A DNA stretch of 64,000 bases from Myxococcota bacterium (GTDB taxonomy: Bacteria; Myxococcota_A; UBA9042; DTJE01), in NCBI GenBank assembly GCA_017994695.1, contig JAGOKF010000012.1:1-64000 (forward strand), written 5' to 3'. This document shows positions 33,811-43,200 of this stretch, piece after piece (positions within the stretch are counted from its first letter, which is position 1; every line of letters begins with the position of its first letter). Under the pieces are notes generated by a model that was not told the DNA's origin, did not search any database, and was given only the letters and a program-made list of their open reading frames with translations. The translations under genes were made by a program, and so were the position numbers.

Positions 33811-35952
33811 CTACCTCGTTGAGATCCTGCCGAAGTCCGCATATCCATCGAAGAGGGCCGCCACCCGGGCCAGCAGCGCAAGCCGCCGCAGGCGGAGGCC
33901 CTCGTCGGCCTCGATGAGCACCGGGACGCCATCCCTGCCCGTCCCGAAGAACCGCGCCAGGGGGTCCCGGAATCCGAACAGGGCCGGGAGCACGTCCTCC
34001 GAATCCCGTTCCGCGGCAAGGGAACCGAAACGCCTGCGGGCCTGCAGCCGCATGGCCTCCACGTCGGCTTCCTGGGGCGTGTCCGTGGGGGCCCGGTGGT
34101 CCGCGTCCTCCTCCAGGAGCCCTTCCCGCCGGGCGCGATCGCGCCATCCGGCCCAGTCCTCGTCCGCCTTCCGAAGGAGGTTGCCGACGCGCTTGAAGAC
34201 CTGGTCCAGGAAGTCCCCGAAGCCGCGGTTCTCCCGGATGAAGGACGCCAGCGCCCGACCCCGGTGCACCAGGATCCTGGAAGGCGCCGGGCCGAACAGC
34301 CGGGACCCCACCGCCTGGGCGACGTCGGTGGGAATCCCCGCCTCGTCGGTCAGGTAGCCCCGGAAGCGGTCCGCCAGGAACCCCTCCACTCGTTCCCGGA
34401 TTTCCGGTGTCCAATTCCCGACCGAATCGAGCCAGGATCCGAGGGGCAGTTCGTCCAGCCGTGGGACCTCCATCGAGATCCGAATCAGGCCGATGGCGGC
34501 CCTCCGGAGCCCGAGAGGATCCTTGCTGCCCGTGGGAACGACGCCCACGCCGAAGCACGTGGCGAGCGTGTCCAGGCGATCGGCCGCGGCCAGCACCGCC
34601 CCGGGAAGGGTCGCCGGAACCGAGTCGCCCGAGTGGCGGGGCAGGTAGTGTTCCCGGATCGCCTGGGCCACGGCCTCGCGGGCCCCGGCGGCCCGGGCAT
34701 AGTACATTCCCATCGTTCCCTGCAGTTCCGGGAACTCCCCGACCATCGCGGACATCAGGTCCGCCTTGCACCAGTCGGCGGCCAGGCAGAGGTCTGCCGC
34801 CTCCCCCGCGGGCAGTCCCAGGGCAGTCCAGATGCGCCGGGCAATCTCGCGCACCCGGGCGCTCTTCTGCGCCATGTCCCCGGCGTCCTTCAGGAAGAGC
34901 CGTTCCGGCAGGCGCCGGGCCATTTCCCCAATCCCGTGGCGCAGGTCCTGCTGGTGGAAGAACCGTGCATCGTAGAGCCGCGCCGCCAGCACGCGCTCGT
35001 TCCCACGGATGACGACCGCCGGATCCCGTGCCGGCGTGTTGCTCACGACGCCGAACCGGGGCCGGAGGCGCCCGTCGCCATCCGACAGGGCGAAGAAGCG
35101 CTGGTGGCTCGCCATCGCCGTGACGAGGACCTCCGGAGGCAGTTCCAGGAAGGAGGGATCGAATCCTCCGAGGCCGAAGACCGGCCACTCGACCAGGTTC
35201 GCCACCTCCCCGACCAGTTCCTCCCCGGCGACGAACCGCCCCCCCTCGGCCCGTTCCGCCTCCTCGATGGCGTTCCGGATGATGCGAAGGCGCTCCTCCG
35301 GGTCGGGCTCGACGAACCGCTCCCGCAGCAGGGCCTCGTAGGCTCCAGGCCCGGGCACCGGGACCTCTCCGGGAGCCATGAAGCGGTGGCCCCGGGTGCG
35401 ATCGGAAGCCGTCACCCCCGCGAACGAGACGGGAACGACCTCGGAACCGTACATCGCCAGGATCCAGTGGACGGGGCGCACGAAGGGGCCGACTCCCCCG
35501 CCCCATCGCATGCTCTTCGGGAAGGAGAGGCGGGCCAGGATGCCCGGGATCGCTCCCGAGAGCCACTCCATCGTCGCCATGCCGATCCGCTTCCGCAGGA
35601 CGGCGACAACCTCCCCCTTGGGGCCGGCGACCCGCACCAGGTCCTCCGGAGCCACCCCCTGCGCCCGGGCGAACCCCTCGGCCGCCCGGGTGGGACGCCC
35701 GTCCCGGTCGTAGGCTGCCGAGACCGGAGGACCGTAGGCCCATTCCTCCCGATCCTTCTGGGCCGTCGGAATGCCCGCGGCCCGCACCGCGAGGCGCCGG
35801 GGAGTGGCGAAGGTCCGGATCGAGGCCGGGGCCAGGCCCGCTTCCCGCAAGGCCTCCTCCAGCAGCCCGGCCAGGTCGGCCGCCCCGGCCAGGATCATCC
35901 GGGCCGGAATCTCCTCGGTCCCGATTTCCAGCAGAAGGTCCCGGGCTTCCAT
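33811..35952 (-). CDS. glyS: Glycyl-tRNA synthetase beta subunit
   Basis: The beta subunit of the bacterial tetrameric glycyl-tRNA synthetase, which binds tRNA-Gly and supports the catalytic alpha subunit. The 713-residue protein starts with the family hallmark LLLEIGTEEIPARM and contains TPRRLAVR (about 51-58), PKSMRWGGG, FVRPVHWIL, the helical core, and a C-terminal anticodon-binding DALR-like domain. The start is ATG 35952 (GAGGCGAGGG upstream), 13 bases after the glyQ stop; a longer frame to 35991 would overlap glyQ and is not favoured. Operon with glyQ and ppdK. Confidence 0.97.
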   Translation of the reverse strand: MEARDLLLEIGTEEIPARMILAGAADLAGLLEEALREAGLAPASIRTFATPRRLAVRAAGIPTAQKDREEWAYGPPVSAAYDRDGRPTRAAEGFARAQGVAPEDLVRVAGPKGEVVAVLRKRIGMATMEWLSGAIPGILARLSFPKSMRWGGGVGPFVRPVHWILAMYGSEVVPVSFAGVTASDRTRGHRFMAPGEVPVPGPGAYEALLRERFVEPDPEERLRIIRNAIEEAERAEGGRFVAGEELVGEVANLVEWPVFGLGGFDPSFLELPPEVLVTAMASHQRFFALSDGDGRLRPRFGVVSNTPARDPAVVIRGNERVLAARLYDARFFHQQDLRHGIGEMARRLPERLFLKDAGDMAQKSARVREIARRIWTALGLPAGEAADLCLAADWCKADLMSAMVGEFPELQGTMGMYYARAAGAREAVAQAIREHYLPRHSGDSVPATLPGAVLAAADRLDTLATCFGVGVVPTGSKDPLGLRRAAIGLIRISMEVPRLDELPLGSWLDSVGNWTPEIRERVEGFLADRFRGYLTDEAGIPTDVAQAVGSRLFGPAPSRILVHRGRALASFIRENRGFGDFLDQVFKRVGNLLRKADEDWAGWRDRARREGLLEEDADHRAPTDTPQEADVEAMRLQARRRFGSLAAERDSEDVLPALFGFRDPLARFFGTGRDGVPVLIEADEGLRLRRLALLARVAALFDGYADFGRISTR

Positions 35953-35965
35953 TTCCCTCGCCTCC

Positions 35966-36814
35966 TCAGCCGCCACAGTAGGCCTCGACATAGGCCCGCG
36001 CGACCCCCCGGGCCAGGGCCCTCACCCTTCCGATGTAGGCCTGCCGCTCGGACACCGAGATGGCGTTCCGAGCATCCAGCACGTTGAAGGCGTGGGAGCA
36101 TTTCATGCAGAAGTCGTAGGCAGGGAGCGGCAGCCGGTCCTCCAGCAGGCGCCGGCACTCCCGTTCGTAGCGGTCGAACAGTTCCAGGTAGAGAGGGACG
36201 TCGGCCTTCTCGAAGTGGTAGGTGCTGAATTCGACCTCGGTGCGGTGGTGGATTTCCCGGTAGCGGACGCCGTGGGCCCACTCGAGATCGAAGACGTTGT
36301 CGATGCCGGAAAGGTACATCGTGATTCGTTCCAGGCCGTAGGTCAGTTCCGCGGTGATCGGGGACAGATCGATGCCGCCGCACTGCTGGAAATAGGTGAA
36401 CTGGGTGACCTCCATCCCGTCCACCCAGACCTCCCAGCCCAGGCCCCAGGCTCCCAGAGTCGGGCTTTCCCAGTCGTCCTCGACGAAACGGATGTCGTGG
36501 TCCCGGGGGTCGATCCCCAGGCTACGGAGGCTTTCCAGGTAGAGGTCCTGGACGTCCAGGGGGGCCGGTTTCAGCACCACCTGGAACTGGTAGTAGTGCT
36601 GGAGCCGGAACGGGTTGTCCCCGTAACGCCCGTCCGTGGGGCGACGGGACGGCTCCACGTAGGCCGCCTTCCAGGGATCCGGTCCCAGGCACCGGAGGAA
36701 GGTGTGGGGATTGAAGGTCCCCGCCCCCTTCTCCAGATCGTAGGGCTGCACGATCAGGCAGCCGTGGCGGGCCCAGAAGTCCTGAAGACGAAGGATGACT
36801 TCCTGGAAGGTCAT
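35966..36814 (-). CDS. glyQ: Glycyl-tRNA synthetase alpha subunit
   Basis: Catalytic alpha subunit that activates glycine. The 282-residue protein begins [18 protein letters not shown] and contains the class II motif 2 region around [15 protein letters not shown], and the family segments [36 protein letters not shown] and FTYFQQCGG in pieces throughout. The ATG at 36814 is chosen over the upstream frame (to 36871) because GGAGG lies five bases before it and the promoter -10 is at 36838-36843. First gene of glyQ-glyS-ppdK. The alpha2beta2 form is typical of most Proteobacteria-like lineages. Confidence 0.97.
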   Translation of the reverse strand: MTFQEVILRLQDFWARHGCLIVQPYDLEKGAGTFNPHTFLRCLGPDPWKAAYVEPSRRPTDGRYGDNPFRLQHYYQFQVVLKPAPLDVQDLYLESLRSLGIDPRDHDIRFVEDDWESPTLGAWGLGWEVWVDGMEVTQFTYFQQCGGIDLSPITAELTYGLERITMYLSGIDNVFDLEWAHGVRYREIHHRTEVEFSTYHFEKADVPLYLELFDRYERECRRLLEDRLPLPAYDFCMKCSHAFNVLDARNAISVSERQAYIGRVRALARGVARAYVEAYCGG

Positions 36815-36837
36815 GGACGCCTCCAAAGGCCGGGCGG

Positions 36838-36866
36838 AGGATAGCCGACGTGCCGCTTCCGTGCAA
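36838..36866 (-). promoter_or_regulatory. glyQ-glyS-ppdK promoter
   Basis: -35 TTGCAC (36866-36861), 17 bases, -10 TATCCT (36843-36838). The start would be near 36831, giving a 17-base leader with GGAGG before the glyQ ATG. This position excludes the longer in-frame start. No T-box is possible in so short a leader. Confidence 0.65.
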
Positions 36867-36899
36867 GGCACCGGGCTGGGGAAATGACGGTGGAGCGCC

Positions 36900-37940
36900 T
36901 CATCGACCGGGACGGTCCTTCCTGCGGGACTCCGAGGCCTTCCTGCGAATTCTCGCCGCCTCTTCCAGGTCCCCGACCTCTTCCCGGATCGAGGCGGCCT
37001 CCTCCAGGAGTTCCCGGGCCTCGCCCGGACGCTCCCGTGCCAGGATCTCCAGGGCCCGGGATGCCTCCCGGGGCCGCCCGGTCTTCCGGAACGCCCGGGC
37101 CAGGCCCTTCAACGCCTCCTGGTACAGCGGCCTCTCGTAGGATCCGAACAGGAAGGACCACTCCCGAAGACCCCGGAGTTCCACGAAGCAGTCCAGGGCT
37201 CCGCGGGGATCCCCCAGGTCGAGGGCCAGGTTCCCCGCAGCCCAGAGGGCGTCGTCCCGGAGCCCCGAGGTGGGATGCCTGTTCGCAAGCAGGCGATACA
37301 GCCCCAGGGCCTCGATGCGTGAGCCTTCGTCCGGCTGCTTCCGGAGCAGTTCCGCCGTCTCCCAGAGGATGACGGGCGCCACCTCCCGCCCCTCGGTCCG
37401 CCGGTACAGGGCCTGCAGCAGGGCCACCCTGCCCGGGACCTCCGCGGCGTCCTGCGGGAAGGAGGCCAGTTCCCTCACGGCTCGGGCCGCGGCGGGCTCG
37501 TCGGGAAACAGCCTGACGATTTGTTCCAGGAATCTGTGCCGCGTCCCCGGACGGATTCTTTCGGAGATGCCCGCGACTTCCCACAGCGCCTCCGACGAGA
37601 CGCGAGGCCACGCGGCGCACTCCCGGCCGACCTTCTCCAGAGACTCGAGCGCCTCTTCCAGAGCCCCTTCCCGGGTTCGGGTCCTCCCCAGGGCATACCA
37701 GGCCGCGCACCGGACTTCCAGGTCGGCTGCCGGATCCGAGAGGGCCTTCCCGGCGGCTTCCGCGGCATCGGGCCGACCCGTGGCCGCCGCGACCTCCAGT
37801 TCGACCGCCAGCCGCGAGGAGACGCTTCCCCGGCTCCCGGCGCATGCCCCCTCCAGGCCCGCCGCCACCAGGAGGATTCCCGCCGCGACAATCGGGATGT
37901 TCCGATGGCGTCGCCGCGTTTCTTCCCGTCGGATGGCCAT
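36900..37940 (-). CDS. Predicted lipoprotein with TPR-like helical repeats
   Basis: A 346-residue protein with an arginine-rich N-terminus ([10 protein letters not shown]), a hydrophobic segment (15-28) and a GAC that could be a lipobox with Cys33, though position -3 is Glu, so lipidation is uncertain. The rest is a solenoid of paired helices rich in Ala, Leu and Arg ([43 protein letters not shown]) typical of TPR-like repeats. It is probably a periplasm-facing scaffold. ATG 37940 follows GAGG at six bases; the longer frame to 38366 runs over xseB and is a shadow. It lies 62 bases downstream of xseB, likely on the same transcript. Confidence 0.77.
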   Translation of the reverse strand: MAIRREETRRRHRNIPIVAAGILLVAAGLEGACAGSRGSVSSRLAVELEVAAATGRPDAAEAAGKALSDPAADLEVRCAAWYALGRTRTREGALEEALESLEKVGRECAAWPRVSSEALWEVAGISERIRPGTRHRFLEQIVRLFPDEPAAARAVRELASFPQDAAEVPGRVALLQALYRRTEGREVAPVILWETAELLRKQPDEGSRIEALGLYRLLANRHPTSGLRDDALWAAGNLALDLGDPRGALDCFVELRGLREWSFLFGSYERPLYQEALKGLARAFRKTGRPREASRALEILARERPGEARELLEEAASIREEVGDLEEAARIRRKASESRRKDRPGR

Positions 37941-38002
37941 GGGATCCTCTTCCCGGCGAAGAACCGCCGGAACGACCGCTCCCGGTCCGTCCTCTTCGCA
38001 AA

Positions 38003-38266
38003 CTACGAACGTTCTTTCAGGAACTCGTCCGGATCCAGGGGCCGGGTCGTCAGTCCGTCGGATCCGGCCATCAGGACCTCCAGCCGACTCTGGGCATCGT
38101 CCAGAAGCCTCCGGGCAGACTGGTACAGCGTGGTTGCGTGTCCGTAAAGCCGGATGGACTCCTCCAGGGACAGGTTCCCCCGTTCCAGTTTCTCCATCGT
38201 GGCGTTCAGTTCCCGCAGCAACCCCTCGAAGTCCGTGCCCTTCTCTTCCTGTGTCGCCTCGTTCAT
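38003..38266 (-). CDS. xseB: Exodeoxyribonuclease VII small subunit
   Basis: An 87-residue protein with the XseB pattern: FEGLLRELNATMEKLERGN, then LSLEESIRLYGHATTLYQSA and LLDDAQSRLEVL, forming a helical hairpin that coats the long coiled coil of XseA. Exo VII cuts single-stranded DNA to oligonucleotides. xseA is not in the window. The start is ATG 38266 with GGAGG upstream; an 18-residue longer version would start inside the promoter region. It is the first gene of a two-gene unit with the helical-repeat lipoprotein. Confidence 0.92.
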   Translation of the reverse strand: MNEATQEEKGTDFEGLLRELNATMEKLERGNLSLEESIRLYGHATTLYQSARRLLDDAQSRLEVLMAGSDGLTTRPLDPDEFLKERS

Positions 38267-38290
38267 TCCAATCTCCTCCCCGACGCCGGC

Positions 38291-38320
38291 AGCATACCGG
38301 CAGTGACCCGCCGTCCTCAA
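38291..38320 (-). promoter_or_regulatory. xseB promoter
   Basis: -35 TTGAGG (38320-38315), 18 bases, -10 TATGCT (38296-38291), on the minus strand, with a predicted leader of about 18 bases carrying GGAGGAG before the xseB ATG. Confidence 0.58.
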
Positions 38321-38338
38321 GTCCCCCGTCGCGGTCTT

Positions 38339-38366
38339 TTGTTTTTCCGCGGCGATCCTTTACCAT
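38339..38366 (+). promoter_or_regulatory. Possible promoter for the membrane sensor-like gene
   Basis: TTGTTT (38339-38344), 16 bases, TACCAT (38361-38366), in the divergent gap with xseB. Both hexamers are partial matches. Confidence 0.4.
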
Positions 38367-38395
38367 CGACGGGTGGCGATGGATCCGGAGGTCTC

Positions 38396-40081
38396 ATGCT
38401 GCGTCGGCGGACGTTGGCCCTCTGGCTGGTCCTGGGCGGTCTCCTGACCGTCCTCTCGTGCCTGGTCGTCCGGAATCTCCAGAAAGACCTGCTTTCCCGA
38501 ACGGAACAGCGGGTTTCGGGTCTCCGAACCCCCGCGGATCGCCTGGTGGAACAGCGCCTGTTGCGGCAGGCCTTCCTGGGATCGGCGCTGGCCAGGGGGC
38601 GGCTGGCGACGGTCCTCGATTTTCTGGGAGAGTCCCGCGGGGACTTCCTCCAGGCCTGGAAGAAGGCCGAGGAGGCCGGTGCCGCCGGGTCCGCCCCCGA
38701 CATCCGGGAACGAAGGCAGGCGGCCGTCGCGGCCTTCCGCCGGGGCGGCGCTCCGGTGGTGGACCTGGAAGCCGAGCGCCTCGCGGACTCCCTGTCGGAA
38801 CGCTTCGGACCCGCCATCTTCGGCGATCATGGACGGGAGGGTTTCGTGGCCACCGAGAAGGCCCACCTCGTGCAGTGCCTCGCGGTCGAGCCCAGTTTCT
38901 GCGCCTGGGACTACACCTACGCCACCCTGATGGAGGAACTCGCCGACCTGAGCCGGGACTGGAAACTGCCGGTGGGCTGCCGGATCCTGGTGGTGAACGG
39001 GGACGGGACGGGACTGGCGGACAGCCGGAAGGACGGCTGGTCCAACGTGCCGGGTTTCTGCGACTCCGTTCCCTTCTGTCGTTCCGCCCTGGAGAGCCGT
39101 TCCCCCCGGCGGGACGTGGTGCAACTGGACGGGACCTGGCATCTGGGCACCGCGGTCCCGATGGTTTCCCGCGGGAACCTGATCGGGGCGATCCTGATCC
39201 TGGACCCCTTCAACCACGACATGGTGAAGGAGGATGCCTCGATCCTTGGAACGGAGGTGGCCTATGCGGTCAAGGGCTCCGTGATCGAGTTCACCCCCTC
39301 CCTCTCGTCGGCCCAGACGGTCCTCCGGATCCTCTCCTCGGGACCCGAATCCTCCCCTTGGATCGCCACTTCCTTCCCTCTGTTCGGAATTCCCCAGGGT
39401 TCCGGGGCCACGATGCTGGTCGCCGTCTCCCGCGACGGCCTCGCGGCGCCCTTCCAGACGGCCCGGCAGGTCCTGGTTTCCCTGGGTCTGCTGCTGCTCC
39501 TGCTGGGATTCGCCCTGTTCTTCCTGGTCATCGAGAAATACCTCCAGCAGATCGAGGGGCTCTACCAGGGAGTCCACGAGGTGATCCACGGCAATTCGGA
39601 CTATCGCTTCCCGACCGACATGAAGGACGAGACCCTGCGGAACCTCGGCATGACCCTCAACGTGATGGGCTTCCTGGCCCAGAGCCGTCCCCTGGTGGAC
39701 GAGGAGGAGGATGCCCTCCCCGATCCCTGGATCGGGGCCGCTTCCTGGGAATCGCTGGACAGCGCCGCGGACACCTTGGAATCGGCCATGTCGGGCAGCG
39801 ACGAATCGCTGGAGGAGATCCAGGTGGACATCGGGGCCCTGGCGTCCGAGGCCGCCGAGTCCTACCACCGGCGCCTCTTCCAGGAGTTCCTTTCCGCTCA
39901 CCGGGAAGCGGGCCTTCCGGTTCCCTCGGTCTCCCAGGAGGACTTCCTCACCCGCGTGGTGCACCTCGAGCAGAAACTGCGGCGTCGGTACGGCGTCGCC
40001 CAGGTCCGTTTCGTCGTGTCCCGCAAGCATGGACGGGTGGTCCTGACGCCCGTCCGGATCCGTTCCTCCCGGGAACCCTGA
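38396..40081 (+). CDS. Two-helix membrane sensor-like protein, MXAN_5187-type C-terminus
   Basis: A 561-residue inner-membrane protein with transmembrane helices at 8-27 and 359-379. The 330-residue loop between them is periplasmic and looks like a double Cache-type sensor (WKLPVGCRILVVNGDGT, HLGTAVPMVSRGNLIGAIL) with two cysteine pairs (161/169, 222/228). A HAMP-like segment (380-428) and an acidic linker lead to a C-terminal domain (about 485-555: RRLFQEFLSAHREAG, VRFVVSRKHGRVVL). That domain matches what I recall of the MXAN_5187 family of Myxococcus. No kinase, cyclase or methyl-accepting domain is present, so the output is unknown. GGAGG precedes ATG 38396. It converges on the giant TPR gene. 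Confidence 0.83.
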   Translation: MLRRRTLALWLVLGGLLTVLSCLVVRNLQKDLLSRTEQRVSGLRTPADRLVEQRLLRQAFLGSALARGRLATVLDFLGESRGDFLQAWKKAEEAGAAGSAPDIRERRQAAVAAFRRGGAPVVDLEAERLADSLSERFGPAIFGDHGREGFVATEKAHLVQCLAVEPSFCAWDYTYATLMEELADLSRDWKLPVGCRILVVNGDGTGLADSRKDGWSNVPGFCDSVPFCRSALESRSPRRDVVQLDGTWHLGTAVPMVSRGNLIGAILILDPFNHDMVKEDASILGTEVAYAVKGSVIEFTPSLSSAQTVLRILSSGPESSPWIATSFPLFGIPQGSGATMLVAVSRDGLAAPFQTARQVLVSLGLLLLLLGFALFFLVIEKYLQQIEGLYQGVHEVIHGNSDYRFPTDMKDETLRNLGMTLNVMGFLAQSRPLVDEEEDALPDPWIGAASWESLDSAADTLESAMSGSDESLEEIQVDIGALASEAAESYHRRLFQEFLSAHREAGLPVPSVSQEDFLTRVVHLEQKLRRRYGVAQVRFVVSRKHGRVVLTPVRIRSSREP

Positions 40082-40280
40082 TCGCCGCCTGTCCCCGTCT
40101 GTTCCGAACCGGGCATGCTTCGTCGGTCCTCCGGACTCCCAGGGGGCGTTTCCGGGCCGGGGCCGTGGATTGCCCAGCCGCCCTTGACAGAGGGTCCTTT
40201 CCTTGGAACTCCGCTGCCGCGTCAGGGGTCCGGAGGAAGGCCGGTGGCAGGGTGCAGGAACCGCCAATCAGTCCCGGGAA

Positions 40281-43200
40281 TCAGGAGGACTGGAGGGTTC
40301 CCTCCTCGGCCCCCACGGCCCGACGGAGGGTGAAGTGCTCCTCGGACACCGTGAACCGGACCAGTTCCTCCATGCGTTCCTTCAGGGACAGGCCGCTGAA
40401 GGACACGTCCTCGGCCCGGATGATTTCCAGGGCGACGGGAAGGCTTCCGCAGACCAGCAGTCCGGCCCGAAGGGACGTCAGTTCCAGGCCCTTCACGAAG
40501 TCTCCGTAGATGGCCTCGAAGTCCATCGCCCCCTGCCGCCGGACCAGTTCCCCGACGATCTGGGACATCTGGCTTCTCTGCTGCTGGGGCATCCGCTTCT
40601 CCATCGTCCGGACCAGGGCCAGGATGACCTCGGCGCCGGCCCCGATCTGCATGTCCGGGTAGGCCAGTTTCAGCGCCGCCGCCAGATAGACCTTCACTTC
40701 CGTGCGGGACTTCACCGCCGCCAGGAAGTTCCCGGGCTGGAGGAAGGCCAACTGCCGACCGAGGTGGAAGGCCAGTTCCCGTTCCTCCTTGCCGGTGAGC
40801 ATGTCGGCGCCGACCACCAGGGCGGGGATCGGCGTCAGGAACTCCACCCGGAGCCCCGACGGCTTCTCGTCCCGGTACACCTTGTGGTTCATCGGCGACA
40901 GGGTCTTCGTGACCGCCCGGTAGACCTCGTTGAAGGCCAGTTTCAGGGAGATGTCCAGTTCGTCCTTCTTCCGGAGTCCGATGTCCTTCAGTTCCTTCCC
41001 GCCCAGTTCCGACCCGAGCTGGGTGAAGAACATCGCCAGCAGCCGGGTCACCAGGGGGTTCTGCCGCGGGGACGTCATCTGCGTCTCCCACCGGAGGGCG
41101 TCCAGCCCGACCTTGAACCAGGGAAGGGACGGGTCGAGGTTCTTTTCGAAGAAGTCCCGGTCCTCCTGGTCCGCCCAGCCCATCGCCACCAGGACCGACG
41201 ACACCATGAAGGCCTTGTCCAGGGCCTTCATCTTCTTGAACAGCCGGGCCATCGCCTTGTAGGAGGAGGCGACCTCGGCGCTCAGTGGAGCCAGGGCCAC
41301 GATGGCCCGGTGGGCCTCCAGGGCCTTGTCGAGCTGTTCCTGCCCCTCCTTCTCGAAGAGCTGCGCCAGGATCTCGTGGGTCCGACGGTCCTGGGGCTTC
41401 AGTCTCGCGGCCTCGCCGAAGGCCGTGATCGCATAGTCCGGCTGGTGGAGGCGACTCCGGTAGATCTCTCCCAAGGCGGAGTAGAGCGCAAACTCCAGTT
41501 CCGGGTTGGCCCGGGACTTCAACCGCTCGAGCATCCGCCGGTAGTTCTCCGCCTCGTCCTCCCATTTCCGGGCCCGGGTCAGGATCTCGTCGATCTGCCG
41601 GAAGGCCTCCAGGAATTCCGGATCCTCGTCGAGGGCCTGGTTCAAACACTCGACCGCCTTCAAGTCATCGCCCAGTTTCTCCCGGTAGATGGCGGCCATG
41701 GTCTGGTAGTGGCGTGCCCTCTTCTCGGGGGCGTCCTCGGCCCTGGCCAGCAGTTCCAGCATGTAGAGGGCGTCGTCGATGGATCCGCTGTTCAGGTAGA
41801 TGTCGAACAGCTTGAGCAGGGCCACCTTCGCCTTCGGGTTGACCTCCAGGGCCTCCTTGTAGGCCGCCACGGCCCCGAAGACGTTGCCCAGTTTCTCCCG
41901 GTAGATGTCCCCGCACTCCAGCAGGATGCGGAACCGCTCGAAGGGATCGGCCTTCGCCTCGGCCAGGGCCTGCTTGTGCCGGATCACCGCCGGCCAGTCC
42001 TGCTTCTTTTCGCAGACGGCGATCAACCGCTCCAGGACGGGAATGCGGGTCGGGTCCGCCTCGAGAATCCGTTCCAGGTGACGGATGGCCTCGTCCAACC
42101 GGCCTTCCTCGATGCAGGCCTCGGCCAGGACGTACTGGGCCCCGATCCGCTCGTCGGGGCCCATCATGTCGCCGCCGACCGCCAGGGCCTTTTCGAACTG
42201 GTCCTTCGCCAGGGCCCACAGGCTGCGGTTCGAATAGATGCGACCCAGTCCCAGCAGCGCACCGGGGTTGTTGGGGTTGCTCTTCAGGGCCGCCTGGTAC
42301 TCCCGGAGCGCCCGATCCTGGTCCAGCAGGTGCTCGGCGCAGAGCCCGAGGAGCTGGTGGATCTCGGACAGGCGGGACGCATCCCCCTCGTTCCCGGCAG
42401 AGCCGAGCAGGAACTCCAGCAGGGGCTGCGCCCTCTCCCACTGCTGGGCCTCGGTGTGGGCCCGGGCCAGGAAGAACGAGATCTCGGGAAGCCTGGGATC
42501 CAGTTCCAGGGCCTTCTCGAAGTGCAGGATCGCCGTGTTCCGGTCCTTCAGCCTCTCCAGGTAGATCCGGCCGGCCCAGGCCCGGTGACGGGCCCGTTCC
42601 TCGTCGGTGGTCGCCGCCGCCTCCTGCCGGAGGTGAACCGCCGCCACCTTCTCCCAGTCCCCGAGTTCCTCGTAGATGCCCCGGAGCGTATCGGCGGCCT
42701 CCTCGTTCCCCGGGTCCAGCATCAGCACGTCCTGGAGCATCTTGATGGTGCGGTCCACGTTCTCCAGTTTCCGGTACAGGATCCCGGCAGCCTGGAGCAT
42801 CAGAGAGGCGATCTCCCTCGGCTCCTCGACGTGCTCCTTCCAGCGGATCAGCGTCTGAACCTGCTCCTCGTAGGACTCCATCGCGCCGAACAGTCGCACG
42901 AGTTCCGAGTAGGCGAGCCGGCTGCCTGGGTCGATTTCCAGGATGCGCTGCTGAACCGAAACGGTCGCGTTCAGGTCCTCGAGGTTCCGCTCGTAGACCA
43001 TCGCCAGGCGACGCAGCAGTTCGACCTTCTCGCTCTCCTTCCGCACCTGGGCGATGCGTCCCTCCAGGTGGTTCACGAGGCCGTTCCAGTCCTCGGTCTC
43101 GGCCAGCAGCCGGGCCACGTTCTCGAAGGCCTCGGGATCCTCGGGGTCGAGGTCCCGGAACTGCTGCCAGAATTCGAGGGCCTTCGCCTTGTCGTCCAGC

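Noticed and set aside
29801-34357. A 1,518-codon plus-strand frame
   Set aside because: Lies opposite the propeller lipoprotein, ppdK and part of glyS, all of which have unmistakable motifs on the minus strand.
40184-40189. TTGACA in the convergent gap between the sensor and giant TPR genes
   Set aside because: No -10 partner at proper spacing and no plus-strand gene downstream. I see nothing else in the 199-base gap 40082-40280.
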